IMG/VR virus record: IMGVR_UViG_3300043446_004179
Location: 1 to 37,210 of that record
Length of the DNA: 37,210 nucleotides
Strand: one strand, 5' to 3'
Source of the DNA: a virus
Part shown: positions 16,710 to 24,546 of the stretch, piece by piece
Position numbering within the stretch: position 1 is the first letter of the stretch
How the letters are laid out: each line of letters begins with the position of its first letter
The notes under the pieces: generated by a model
The model's input: only the letters and a program-made list of their open reading frames with translations
The model's database searches: none
What the model was told of the DNA's origin: nothing
Made by a program: the position numbers and the translations under genes

Positions 16710-18566
16710 TTAGCTTACCACTTCCGCATCTACCGTCTCTCCGTCCTTGGCTGGCTTTGGTCCCTTGTCTTTATACACAAGTTCTCCAAGCTTGCTAAGT
16801 TCAGAGATGGCATCTTTCATCTTACTTACCTCATCACTATCCAATGCTTTCTTGGCATTGGAAATACCTTCATTGACTTTGGAAACAATATCATCACTGT
16901 ATTTGTTGTCTTTCAGTTGTTTTTCCCAACCATATATCATATTGTCCAAACTGTTCTTGGTTTCAAGCTTTTCTTTTGCTTCTTTGTCTTTATCGGCATT
17001 AGCTTCAGCATCAGCCTTCATCTTCTCAATTTCTTCTTTTGACAGACCAGATGAGTTTTGAATAGTAATATTCTGAGCCTTACCTGTTCCAAGATCCTTC
17101 GCGGACACGTGTAGGATGCCATTGGCATCAATGTCGAATGTAACTTCGATTTGAGGTGTACCGCGAGGGGCGGGAGGAATACCATCCAACTTGAAGTTAC
17201 CAAGACGCTTGTTGTCTTTGGACAATGGGCGCTCTCCTTGCAATACTACGATGTCAACAGACGGCTGATTGTCGCTATATGTAGAGAACACCTGTGACTT
17301 CTTTGCAGGAATCGTGGTGTTGCGGGGAATCATTGGGGTAGCAACATTGCCAGCCGTTTCGATGGCAAGTGTGAGCGGAGTAACGTCAAGCAATAGAACA
17401 TTATTGACTTCACCCTTCAACACACCGCCCTGAACGGCTGCTCCTACTGCCACAACTTCGTCTGGATTTACACCTTGGTTTGGAGTCTTGCCGCCAAACT
17501 TCTTGGCATAATCTACAACCTTTGGCATTCTGGTCATACCACCAACAAGAACAAGCTCATTAAGCTCGCTGTTTGATACTCCCGCATCTTTTAAACAGTT
17601 CTTGTATGGAGCATCCATACGCTCAAACAACTTTTCACAAATCTGCTCCATCTTTGAGCGAGAAATGTTCAAGTTCATATGCTTTGGACCAGAGGCATCA
17701 GCCGTGATAAATGGAAGATTAACATCATATGATGTGGCAGAGGACAGCGCGATCTTTGTTTTTTCTGCTTCTTCACGCAAACGCTGGATAGCCATATTGT
17801 CCTTTGACAGATCAATTCCATTCTCTTTTTTGAATTCGGCAATCATGTAGTCCATGATCGCTCTGTCCCAATCATCGCCGCCCAGATGAGTATCACCATT
17901 GGTTGCCTTTACCTCAAATACACCGTCCCCGATTTCGAGGACGGTAACGTCAAACGTACCACCGCCAAGGTCAAAGACGGCGATCTTCTCGTCCTTCTTT
18001 TTGTCCAGACCATAGGCTAAGGATGCTGCGGTGGGTTCGTTGATGATACGCAGAACTTCCAACCCCGCAATAGTGCCAGCATCCTTGGTAGCTTGACGTT
18101 GAGAGTCATTGAAATAAGCAGGAACAGTGATAACCGCCTTCTTTACGGACTGTCCCAAATATGATTCTGCATCTGCCTTGATCTTGCCAAGAACAAATGC
18201 GCCGATTTGCTGTGGAGAATATTTCTTTGCTTCGCCGTTTTCGGTGACTTCAATCCAAGCATCTCCATTCGGACCTTCCACGACTTTATATGGAAGATTC
18301 TTGATTTCTTCTTGAACTTCGCTGAACTTTCTGCCAATAAGCCTTTTGGCAGAGAAAATTGTGTTCTTGGGATTGGTCACAGCTTGTCTCTTAGCAGCCT
18401 GTCCTACCAATCTTTCTCCATTTTTTGTAAAAGCAACAACCGATGGGGTTGTACGAGCACCTTCTGAATTGGTGATTACTGTGGCTTCACCTGCTTGCCA
18501 GACCGCCACGCACGAATTCGTCGTACCAAGGTCAATACCAATAACAATGTCATTTGATTTACTCAT
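16710..18566 (-). CDS. dnaK: Molecular chaperone DnaK (Hsp70), full length
   Basis: I start at ATG 18566-18564 ([19 protein letters not shown]); an extension to 18617 would run through the upstream inverted repeat and has no family counterpart. The 618 residues match bacterial DnaK. Visible motifs are the phosphate-1 loop [14 protein letters not shown], phosphate-2 [17 protein letters not shown], adenosine motif [11 protein letters not shown], the linker region [13 protein letters not shown], the substrate-binding domain ([20 protein letters not shown]) and a helical lid, ending [10 protein letters not shown]. It lies directly behind hsp20. GC is clearly higher here: two 60-base lines counted by hand gave 30 and 31 G+C, against 17 in a line of the 1566-residue tail gene. 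This suggests a later acquisition from a bacterium. No GrpE or DnaJ gene is in the window. Confidence 0.97.
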   Translation of the reverse strand: MSKSNDIVIGIDLGTTNSCVAVWQAGEATVITNSEGARTTPSVVAFTKNGERLVGQAAKRQAVTNPKNTIFSAKRLIGRKFSEVQEEIKNLPYKVVEGPNGDAWIEVTENGEAKKYSPQQIGAFVLGKIKADAESYLGQSVKKAVITVPAYFNDSQRQATKDAGTIAGLEVLRIINEPTAASLAYGLDKKKDEKIAVFDLGGGTFDVTVLEIGDGVFEVKATNGDTHLGGDDWDRAIMDYMIAEFKKENGIDLSKDNMAIQRLREEAEKTKIALSSATSYDVNLPFITADASGPKHMNLNISRSKMEQICEKLFERMDAPYKNCLKDAGVSNSELNELVLVGGMTRMPKVVDYAKKFGGKTPNQGVNPDEVVAVGAAVQGGVLKGEVNNVLLLDVTPLTLAIETAGNVATPMIPRNTTIPAKKSQVFSTYSDNQPSVDIVVLQGERPLSKDNKRLGNFKLDGIPPAPRGTPQIEVTFDIDANGILHVSAKDLGTGKAQNITIQNSSGLSKEEIEKMKADAEANADKDKEAKEKLETKNSLDNMIYGWEKQLKDNKYSDDIVSKVNEGISNAKKALDSDEVSKMKDAISELSKLGELVYKDKGPKPAKDGETVDAEVVS

Positions 18567-18576
18567 AAATTTGGTT

Positions 18577-18608
18577 GTTGAGCCATATACATTGGCATAT
18601 GGCTCAAC
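18577..18608. repeat. Perfect 12-bp inverted repeat upstream of dnaK
   Basis: Arms GTTGAGCCATAT (18577-18588) and ATATGGCTCAAC (18597-18608) flank an 8-nt loop, ending 10 nt before the dnaK ATG. No T-run follows on the minus strand, so it is not a standard terminator. It differs from the CIRCE consensus. It could be an operator, an mRNA thermosensor or stabiliser, or an intercistronic processing hairpin. Confidence 0.8.
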
Positions 18609-18626
18609 ATTTGTCAACTTTTTATT

Positions 18627-19079
18627 TTATAGGAGTTTAATACGCTGTGGCTTTTGTTCCTCAATCTTTAAACGAGGAAGAGTAACCTTCAATGTACCAT
18701 TTGTGAAATCGGCCTTGATATTGTTTTTATCAATACCTTCACCGACGCTGAATGAACGAGTAAAACTGGAACGCTTGATCTCTTTATAGATATAGCGGCC
18801 CTTACTTCCGTTCACAATTTCTGGCTCTTGCTTCTTTCCACCACGGATGACGAGTGTATCGCCTTCCAGTTCAACAGAAACATCTTCTTTACGAAGACCA
18901 GCAAGATCTGCTTCCAGTTCATATTTGTTGTCGTATTCAACAACATCTACTTTTGGATAGCTGGTTTTGCTATATGATCCAGCGTATGGAGTTACGCCAA
19001 ATCCATTGAAGACATCGTCGAATAGACGATCAAATGGGGTGAGGAACTCATCCCGTGTATATCTGCTTAGTGTACTCAT
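18627..19079 (-). CDS. hsp20: Small heat-shock protein, Hsp20/alpha-crystallin family
   Basis: The 150 residues have the family plan: an N-terminal arm with FLTPFDRLFDDVFNGFG, an alpha-crystallin domain from ~45 to ~140 (YPKVDVVEYDNKYELEADLA; RKEDVSVELEGDTLVIRG), the conserved NGTLKVTLPR (A-x-x-x-G-V-L-x-x-x-x-P-like) strand, and a short tail RIKLL resembling the I-x-I oligomerisation motif. Hsp20 holds unfolding proteins in a refoldable state and passes them to DnaK, which follows 60 nt downstream, so the two probably act together. Hsp20 genes occur in many T4-like cyanophages. A modest AAGGA lies 11 nt before the ATG. Confidence 0.95.
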   Translation of the reverse strand: MSTLSRYTRDEFLTPFDRLFDDVFNGFGVTPYAGSYSKTSYPKVDVVEYDNKYELEADLAGLRKEDVSVELEGDTLVIRGGKKQEPEIVNGSKGRYIYKEIKRSSFTRSFSVGEGIDKNNIKADFTNGTLKVTLPRLKIEEQKPQRIKLL

Positions 19080-19156
19080 ATGTTTTATATCCTTTGTTTA
19101 TATCGGCTCCACTATGGACACCGACGCCACTATATTTGCAAACGGCGTGCCAACGA

Positions 19157-19224
19157 TTTTGTCACACCCTTCTCCTCTGAAGATACAAAAAAGAGCATCA
19201 AAATGATGCTCCGTTTTGTCACAC
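19157..19224. repeat. 11-bp direct repeat flanking the UGM terminator
   Basis: The plus-strand 11-mer TTTTGTCACAC occurs at 19157-19167 and again at 19214-19224, 57 nt apart, on both sides of the terminator hairpin and upstream of hsp20. On the sense strand it reads GTGTGACAAAA. It could be an operator pair or chance. Confidence 0.5.
19187..19211 (-). terminator. Rho-independent terminator after the sugar operon
   Basis: On the minus strand GAGCATCA-TTT-TGATGCTC (8-bp perfect stem) is followed by TTTTTT. It lies 31 nt past the UGM stop and closes the four-gene glycosyltransferase/mutase unit before hsp20. Confidence 0.9.
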
Positions 19225-19241
19225 GCTTGAGACGGCTTGTC

Positions 19242-20351
19242 TCAAAAATTAGGATGCCATTTCTCCAAATAAACCAACTGCGTTGCGCAGTCTAATGCAC
19301 TTCTTATAACTTGGTGCATATCATAATATTTGTATTCACCGAGTCTTCCTCCAAAAATCACATTCGGGTGGTTTGCGGCTTCTTCTTTGTATTTTTTATA
19401 TATCTCTGTATTCTTGGCGTCATTTACTGGATAGTATGGCTCTGTCTTTTCTGGAACATATTCAACGGGAGTTTCCCAACTAACCCAAGTGAATGGGCTA
19501 TCCGATTTTTCGAAATGCTTATGTTCGATTGTGCGAGTGTGCGGAACTTCTTTTTCTGTGTGATTTATAACTGCCACGCCTTGATAATTTTGCATGTTCA
19601 TCATCACATGATCCAATTGCACAGTCTTATATTCCAAATGCCCGTGCTTGTAACCAAAGAATTTGTCAATGGGACCAGTGTATATAACTTTCTTATGCTC
19701 TGGCAAATCTGAAGTAAAATAGTCAGTACTTGTTCTTACTTCTATGCCATTTAATAATTTTTCAAATATTTTGGTATAGCCTCCGATTGGAATGCCCTGA
19801 TACTTATCATTGAAATAGTTGTTGTCGAATGTGAATCTGACAGGTAGACGCTTAATAATTTCCTTTGGAAGCTCCGTGGCAGATTTTCTCCACTGCTTCT
19901 CAGTATATCCTTTGATTAGTGTATTATATACATCTGTGCCAACCAACTTGATTGCTTGTTCTTCCAGATTTTTTGGCTCGCCTATGCCAGATGATTGTTC
20001 CTCTATCTTTGCCTTTGCTTCTGCTTCTGTCTGCACTCCCCATAACTGGTAGAATGTCCACATATTGAATGGGAGTGCGTAAAGCTTTTCTTTGTGTAAA
20101 GCAACTGGAGTATATCTAAAATTGTTGAACTCGGCAAATTGATTTATCCATTTCCACACTTCATCGTCCGATGTATGAAATATATGCGGACCATACACAT
20201 GGAGATTTATGTTGTCACGGTTCTCGCTGTAACAATTTCCTCCAATATGATTGCGAGAGTCTATGACAAGAACCTTCTTTCCAATCTTGTTTAGCTCATA
20301 AGCACATATACTTCCAAAAAAACCAGCGCCAACAATCAGATAGTCGTACAT
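19242..20351 (-). CDS. glf: UDP-galactopyranose mutase
   Basis: This flavoenzyme converts UDP-galactopyranose to UDP-galactofuranose, the donor for Galf in cell-surface glycans. At 369 residues it has bacterial UGM length. It begins with the FAD-binding Rossmann motif DYLIVGAGFFGSICAYEL (GxGxxG), then VLVIDSRNHIGGNCY. It keeps typical UGM segments: NLHVYGPHIFHTSDDEVW, IKGYTEKQWRKSATELP, RLPVRFTFDNNYFNDKYQGI and the C-terminal VIFGGRLGEYKYYDMHQVI. The start is 1 nt after the stop of the GT25-GT11 gene, so it is the last gene of the sugar operon. The products of this operon could use Galf, but no obvious GT2-type galactofuranosyltransferase is present. Confidence 0.96.
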   Translation of the reverse strand: MYDYLIVGAGFFGSICAYELNKIGKKVLVIDSRNHIGGNCYSENRDNINLHVYGPHIFHTSDDEVWKWINQFAEFNNFRYTPVALHKEKLYALPFNMWTFYQLWGVQTEAEAKAKIEEQSSGIGEPKNLEEQAIKLVGTDVYNTLIKGYTEKQWRKSATELPKEIIKRLPVRFTFDNNYFNDKYQGIPIGGYTKIFEKLLNGIEVRTSTDYFTSDLPEHKKVIYTGPIDKFFGYKHGHLEYKTVQLDHVMMNMQNYQGVAVINHTEKEVPHTRTIEHKHFEKSDSPFTWVSWETPVEYVPEKTEPYYPVNDAKNTEIYKKYKEEAANHPNVIFGGRLGEYKYYDMHQVIRSALDCATQLVYLEKWHPNF

Positions 20352-20352
20352 A

Positions 20353-21852
20353 TTAAGTGCAAACTATATAACCGTTATCCCATTTCGTGGGTATTTTTAT
20401 CCAATCGTCGCACCATATATCTCTTGGATCTTCCGCCACATCTGGACCAAACCATGTTGATGGCGATATTACTACCTTGTCCTTGTTTCTGGATAACCAC
20501 GCTCCCCACCAAGAAAATGTGGAATTTGAAATCACATAATGATCGCATAATGAAAGTAACCACATCGCATCTTGGTCATAATAATTTTCCGCAAACACCA
20601 TGCCTTCATATGGAAGATTTTTCTTGCACCATTCAATATCATCGCTCACCACCAATTTTATGTCGTGATATGGAAGTTTGTTGATTGCCTTGTCTATGTA
20701 TCCATGAGTTACAACCGGATGGCGGCGGGGCTGAGTCAAATAATCTCCCCTTCTCACGTTTATAGCAGCCACCCGATGGGTGGCGAGAAAGGGGTAATCG
20801 GCAAATGCCTTTGCTATAAATTCTGGAGGAGCCGAGAATGCATCCTTGATTACCTCTTTGTATTTACCAAAAAATTTTTCAGACTGATACCATCCGGCAT
20901 ATATTGTTGGTTGATCTGTGGAAGGAGGTTCAATAGGTCCATGTGTAAATGGACCCCATATATGCTTTGACCTTGATGGTTCAGGTATCTTCTGTATTCT
21001 GAAATCAAACTTTCTAAACAGTCCTTTCTCCAAATGCCCAGTTGAAGATTCTTGTGACGGCACAATAAACTGGCGATCATATTCCAACGCTTTGGTATAT
21101 GCATGAGCAATCTGAAACATCAGATTTCCTGTTCTACCTTGCAATCTTGGTGCAATATAATTTGGCTCAATCATCGGTCCCAGTTGTTTCATATTTTTTG
21201 AAGGTTTGAACTTTACTTTTTTATAGCTGGTCAGATATCCACTTGGCCCGTCGCTTTTTCCAAAAGCATTTAAATCACTGTCCCCGTCCATTTGGGCTAC
21301 TGCCAGTTCATTCGTTATATATTTTCTTATGTGCGGTCTCGCGGATACCCATCCATCAATTGCACTGTCCGCAAAAGGCTTGTATGGAAGTATTTTCTCG
21401 ATTCCTTTTCTGGTATATCCAGTGGCATGCATTGCCAATATTTTTTCTGGAACGGACAAGTTATCCGAAACCTTGTGCATAATTCCAATCGGATGTCCTC
21501 CAAAATAAAGCATGTCCCAGTCTGGAAACTTTTGTATGTCTTCCAACGCGGATTCTATGATTTCAATAGCCGTTCTTGGGCCGTCATTATAAAACATTAT
21601 ATCATCCTCGAATATGAGAACTCTATCATGTCCTTCATCGATGATCTTTTTGAACAACTGCATATATGAGGAACCACAATAATAATGACGCTTCATATGA
21701 TCCGGCTCATTGATCCCATCGTGCGCTGAAAATCTTTCAAAGAAATTTTCCAATCCGACCTTGGATATTTCCTTTTCGAAATGACTCTTGCGATCACTTC
21801 GTCTATCAAGGTTTATGTAATACGCTTTCTGGAAAAATTTATCTATTTTCAT
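20353..21852 (-). CDS. Two-domain glycosyltransferase: GT25-like N-terminus fused to GT11-like (alpha-1,2-fucosyltransferase-type) C-terminus
   Basis: Residues 1-~215 match the GT25 (LPS/collagen galactosyltransferase-like) pattern: KAYYINLDRRSDRKSHFEKE near the start, acidic donor-site motif VLIFEDDIMFY near residue 80, and MLYFGGHPIGIM. From ~235 the protein resembles GT11: GRTGNLMFQIAHAYTKALEY (GRxGNxMFQ opening), AAINVRRGDYL (HxRRGDY-like GDP-sugar site) and ISNSTFSWWGAWLS (SNSTFSWW signature). GT11 members usually transfer fucose in alpha-1,2 linkage. Having both catalytic domains in one chain suggests two consecutive sugar additions. Its start overlaps the previous stop (ATGA), and the mutase follows after 1 nt. 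Acceptor and sugars are not predictable from this sequence. Confidence 0.85.
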   Translation of the reverse strand: MKIDKFFQKAYYINLDRRSDRKSHFEKEISKVGLENFFERFSAHDGINEPDHMKRHYYCGSSYMQLFKKIIDEGHDRVLIFEDDIMFYNDGPRTAIEIIESALEDIQKFPDWDMLYFGGHPIGIMHKVSDNLSVPEKILAMHATGYTRKGIEKILPYKPFADSAIDGWVSARPHIRKYITNELAVAQMDGDSDLNAFGKSDGPSGYLTSYKKVKFKPSKNMKQLGPMIEPNYIAPRLQGRTGNLMFQIAHAYTKALEYDRQFIVPSQESSTGHLEKGLFRKFDFRIQKIPEPSRSKHIWGPFTHGPIEPPSTDQPTIYAGWYQSEKFFGKYKEVIKDAFSAPPEFIAKAFADYPFLATHRVAAINVRRGDYLTQPRRHPVVTHGYIDKAINKLPYHDIKLVVSDDIEWCKKNLPYEGMVFAENYYDQDAMWLLSLCDHYVISNSTFSWWGAWLSRNKDKVVISPSTWFGPDVAEDPRDIWCDDWIKIPTKWDNGYIVCT

Positions 21853-23027
21853 TTAAGCAGATCGGAGATGAAGTCTGCCCACATGTGTCCGATTTTCTTG
21901 GAATTGAACTTCGAGTAGATATGATCTTTTCCATTTGCTCGTATCTGTTCTTTTATCTGTGGATTTTGTTCAAGATATTTGATTTTATCCACAATATTGT
22001 GGGTGCATGTGAATTTTCCATCCAAGTCTTTGCTCAACGGTTCTGCCTGCATTGCTTCTGGATTGGTATTATTTGGCCAATCGAGCCATTGGCAAAAGCC
22101 GTCGTAATATTCTGGCAATGCCCCTAACCTATATGTGATTACAATCGCACCAAGAGCAATTGCCTCGGCAACGACGCAGGAGAATGTATCTTTGTGAACA
22201 TCCTTGTAAGGCGTGTATAGGGGGTAAATAAAATAATCACTCTCGGCTATATGAGTAAACAATGTCTTCTTATCGACACCGTTATGCATTTTGAAAAATG
22301 AATCCTGATGTGCATGTGTACACATCAAATAGTCAAATGCATGAAATTCAGCATCTGACCAATTAAGATCTCTCACAGCTTGAACGGCGACATTTCCGCC
22401 TCTTGCCCACGCGGCATGAAAAACAACCTTGTGCTGTTTTCTTGTTGGATTTTTCTGTAACACTTCATCGACCATTTCATCCATTATTGGATTTCCTATC
22501 AATGTTGTCTTTGTAGATGGGAGAGCATTTATCGCCCTTTCTATGGTCGTCTTGTTCATTCCCTTCTCCCACTCGGATATATTTACAAATCCAAGTTTCA
22601 AATTGTGCTTTTTTGCATAATTTATAGTTTCGTCTATGCCGTATATCCATTGCATATGACACCAATAAATCAGCGCCTTTGTGACCTTTATGGGAAGATC
22701 GTCATATTTGCTAAACCATAGACTGTTTACCAATATGTCAAATTCCCTGTTCTCTATTCCATCCAACTGGAAGTTTGAATATGTCACACCTCTGATCTTT
22801 TTTCCGGGATTGAAGAATATGCCTTGGCTTGCATATTTGGCTTCCAAATGAGGTTCAAGCTTCTCCGACAAGATGAAAACTTCATGACCTTGTGAAGCAA
22901 GTTGTTCGGCAACAATTATGGTGCTGCCGTCTGTGCCAGATCCTCCTCCATTTCCATATCTTATGGTGTTTCCGTCGAGATAATTACTACGGCGGCTATT
23001 GCCCAATACGGTAAATAATATTCTCAT
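21849..23027 (-). CDS. GT-B fold glycosyltransferase, GT4-like (392 aa)
   Basis: The N-terminus (MRILFTVLGNSRRSNYLDGN) opens a Rossmann domain and is followed by a Gly-rich donor/acceptor loop (RYGNGGGSGTDGSTII) typical of GT4 enzymes. The middle has HMQWIYGIDETINYAKKHN. The C-terminal Rossmann domain has FHAAWARGGNVAVQAVRDL and the nucleotide-sugar site FSCVVAEAIALGAIVITYRL with GALPEYYDG, the usual ExxxxxxxE-like region of GT4. There is no signal peptide or membrane segment, so it is cytoplasmic. ATGA overlaps on both sides tie it into the sugar operon. Donor sugar and acceptor cannot be inferred. Confidence 0.85.
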   Translation of the reverse strand: MRILFTVLGNSRRSNYLDGNTIRYGNGGGSGTDGSTIIVAEQLASQGHEVFILSEKLEPHLEAKYASQGIFFNPGKKIRGVTYSNFQLDGIENREFDILVNSLWFSKYDDLPIKVTKALIYWCHMQWIYGIDETINYAKKHNLKLGFVNISEWEKGMNKTTIERAINALPSTKTTLIGNPIMDEMVDEVLQKNPTRKQHKVVFHAAWARGGNVAVQAVRDLNWSDAEFHAFDYLMCTHAHQDSFFKMHNGVDKKTLFTHIAESDYFIYPLYTPYKDVHKDTFSCVVAEAIALGAIVITYRLGALPEYYDGFCQWLDWPNNTNPEAMQAEPLSKDLDGKFTCTHNIVDKIKYLEQNPQIKEQIRANGKDHIYSKFNSKKIGHMWADFISDLLK

Positions 23028-24283
23028 AGTTTTTTCTCGTATCGCTTACCCCATTGCTTTGATTTGCTGAAGGAATACATCACCAATCGCTCTGGTGCGT
23101 TGTCGGCAATAATTTCAACGTCAACGGAACTCTTCCTGTACTTGAAAATATCAGGATGTGTGCTTGGTTTAAAATCAACTCTGTACAAATTAGTATTGTA
23201 CTTGTCAACAATTCCAAAGGTAATGAATTCAAAGTCTCCAATATCCTCTTCAATGAAGTGACCGACATCCCAAGACACGTTCATTTTGAGTCTTTCCTTC
23301 TTGAATTGCTCTTCCCAATCTGGCGGATTGGGTGGTTCTTTGACGAGCAGTGTATAGTCTTGAATTTTGCATGCCTTGAAATGGAATCCTCCATATACTT
23401 CATAATCATGCAACGATCTTTCTTTACCAAGACCATAAATTCCCATATCAATACCATGTTCTTCTTGTCCAAACAACTGGCGAGTCTTGTTTCGAGCATA
23501 TACATCTCTTTCGCCGCTGGTTTTCTTTGTGGCGCTTTCCTTGCCGTGATCGTCCCAATGTTTCGGACGATATTTGCGAGTATATTCATGCCACATTACC
23601 ATGCGGTATGGACTGAAGAAATCATACCCATGAGTGAAAGCACGCACGCTCATGGTAGTTTCTTCGGTATACCCTCCAAAGTAAATGTCCGGATCGTATG
23701 GAACTTCTTCAATGAATTTTCCTTCAACAAAAAAGAAATGTCCGCTTAATGTACGAGCCTTGATAACAGTGTTTCTTGTCTTGTAATCCTGTATGTACCA
23801 AGGCATGCTCATAAGAAGCTTGTCATAACTGAATTCATATTGGGACATGAGGCACGGAACTTGTCCCGCCTTTTCAACTGGTTCCTTTGTATCAAATGGA
23901 GTGCAATATGTGCTGATGATTGGTTTTTTTGCCATTGTCAATGCTTGATTGTAATCTTCCATAAGAATTACATCCCAATCTTGCACAAAACGATGATGAC
24001 TGTCTATTTGCAGTGTGTATTTTTCTCCGCGATACAATTTGTTGGTGACATTTCTTGCCCAACCAAGACCTTGACTTTCAGAATAGTCATATGTTTCAAT
24101 TCTGAAATTCGGCTTGCCAATGAATTCATCCAAATTTTCAGTGTCGTCCTTTTGCCAACAAATTCCGAATGTCAATTTTTCCGGATATTTTGCTTTCTCA
24201 ATCATGTCCTTGATAGTGGGAGCAAGTTCAGGATCGCGATACGAAGCAATTTGTACAAATATCAAATCATTGTTATTACTCAT
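23024..24283 (-). CDS. GlcNAc-transferase-like protein, GT60-type (PF11397 family), 419 aa
   Basis: The GT-A domain starts IFVQIASYRDPELAPTIKDM, followed by LTFGICWQKDD and the sequence SQGLGWARNV. The metal/donor site reads YTLQIDSHHRF (residues ~90-99), the QIDSHxRF signature I associate with the 'glycosyltransferase (GlcNAc)' family. It also has SGHFFFVEGKF, PYDPDIYFGGYTEETTMSVR and MVMWHEYTRKYRPKHWDD. Characterised GT60 enzymes are eukaryotic polypeptide alpha-GlcNAc-transferases acting on hydroxyproline of Dictyostelium Skp1 or on Thr of trypanosome mucins; bacterial and phage homologues are mostly untested. It is the first gene of the sugar operon and overlaps the next by 4 nt. AAAGG lies ~10 nt before the ATG. 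Confidence 0.85.
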   Translation of the reverse strand: MSNNNDLIFVQIASYRDPELAPTIKDMIEKAKYPEKLTFGICWQKDDTENLDEFIGKPNFRIETYDYSESQGLGWARNVTNKLYRGEKYTLQIDSHHRFVQDWDVILMEDYNQALTMAKKPIISTYCTPFDTKEPVEKAGQVPCLMSQYEFSYDKLLMSMPWYIQDYKTRNTVIKARTLSGHFFFVEGKFIEEVPYDPDIYFGGYTEETTMSVRAFTHGYDFFSPYRMVMWHEYTRKYRPKHWDDHGKESATKKTSGERDVYARNKTRQLFGQEEHGIDMGIYGLGKERSLHDYEVYGGFHFKACKIQDYTLLVKEPPNPPDWEEQFKKERLKMNVSWDVGHFIEEDIGDFEFITFGIVDKYNTNLYRVDFKPSTHPDIFKYRKSSVDVEIIADNAPERLVMYSFSKSKQWGKRYEKKL

Positions 24284-24294
24284 AAATTAAAACC

Positions 24295-24322
24295 TTTATA
24301 TCATTTAACTATCGAATATCAA
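24295..24322 (-). promoter_or_regulatory. Candidate sigma70-like promoter for the sugar operon
   Basis: Minus strand TTGATA (24322-24317), 16-nt spacer, TATAAA (24300-24295), upstream of the GT60-like gene. The predicted start site would be only a few nt before the ATG at 24283, which weakens it. The 55-nt gap before the operon contains nothing else. Confidence 0.3.
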
Positions 24323-24338
24323 GACAAATTTAAACAAT

Positions 24339-24539
24339 TTATTTGTTATAATAAACTTCGTCTTCTGATAATAATTCAATTGGACCACTTCTGTTGGATG
24401 GCACAAGCTTAATGGTCGTTTGATTATAAAACATACCATTGCATTCTGTTATGTTTCCATTTCTATTGAGGAATATTGGCACAGAATTCATCAAAACCGC
24501 TGAAATATCCGACACATTATGTTGCAATACTGTTTTCAT
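24339..24539 (-). CDS. Hypothetical small protein (66 aa)
   Basis: I start at ATG 24539-24537, 7 nt after the stop of the large TP-rich gene; the longer frame to 24590 would overlap that gene. The product begins MKTVLQHNVSDISAVLMNSV and has a beta-like pattern (VPIFLNRNGNITEC, NQTTIKLVPSNRSG) and an acidic LLSEDEVYYNK end. No domain is recognised. Its position between an adhesin-like gene and the sugar operon suggests that it belongs to the upstream virion gene, perhaps as a small partner. No clear Shine-Dalgarno site is present. Confidence 0.6.
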   Translation of the reverse strand: MKTVLQHNVSDISAVLMNSVPIFLNRNGNITECNGMFYNQTTIKLVPSNRSGPIELLSEDEVYYNK

Positions 24540-24546
24540 ATAAATT

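Noticed and set aside
18567-18617. 17-residue N-terminal extension of DnaK
   Set aside because: It covers the inverted repeat and has no match to DnaK N-termini; [16 protein letters not shown] is the standard beginning.
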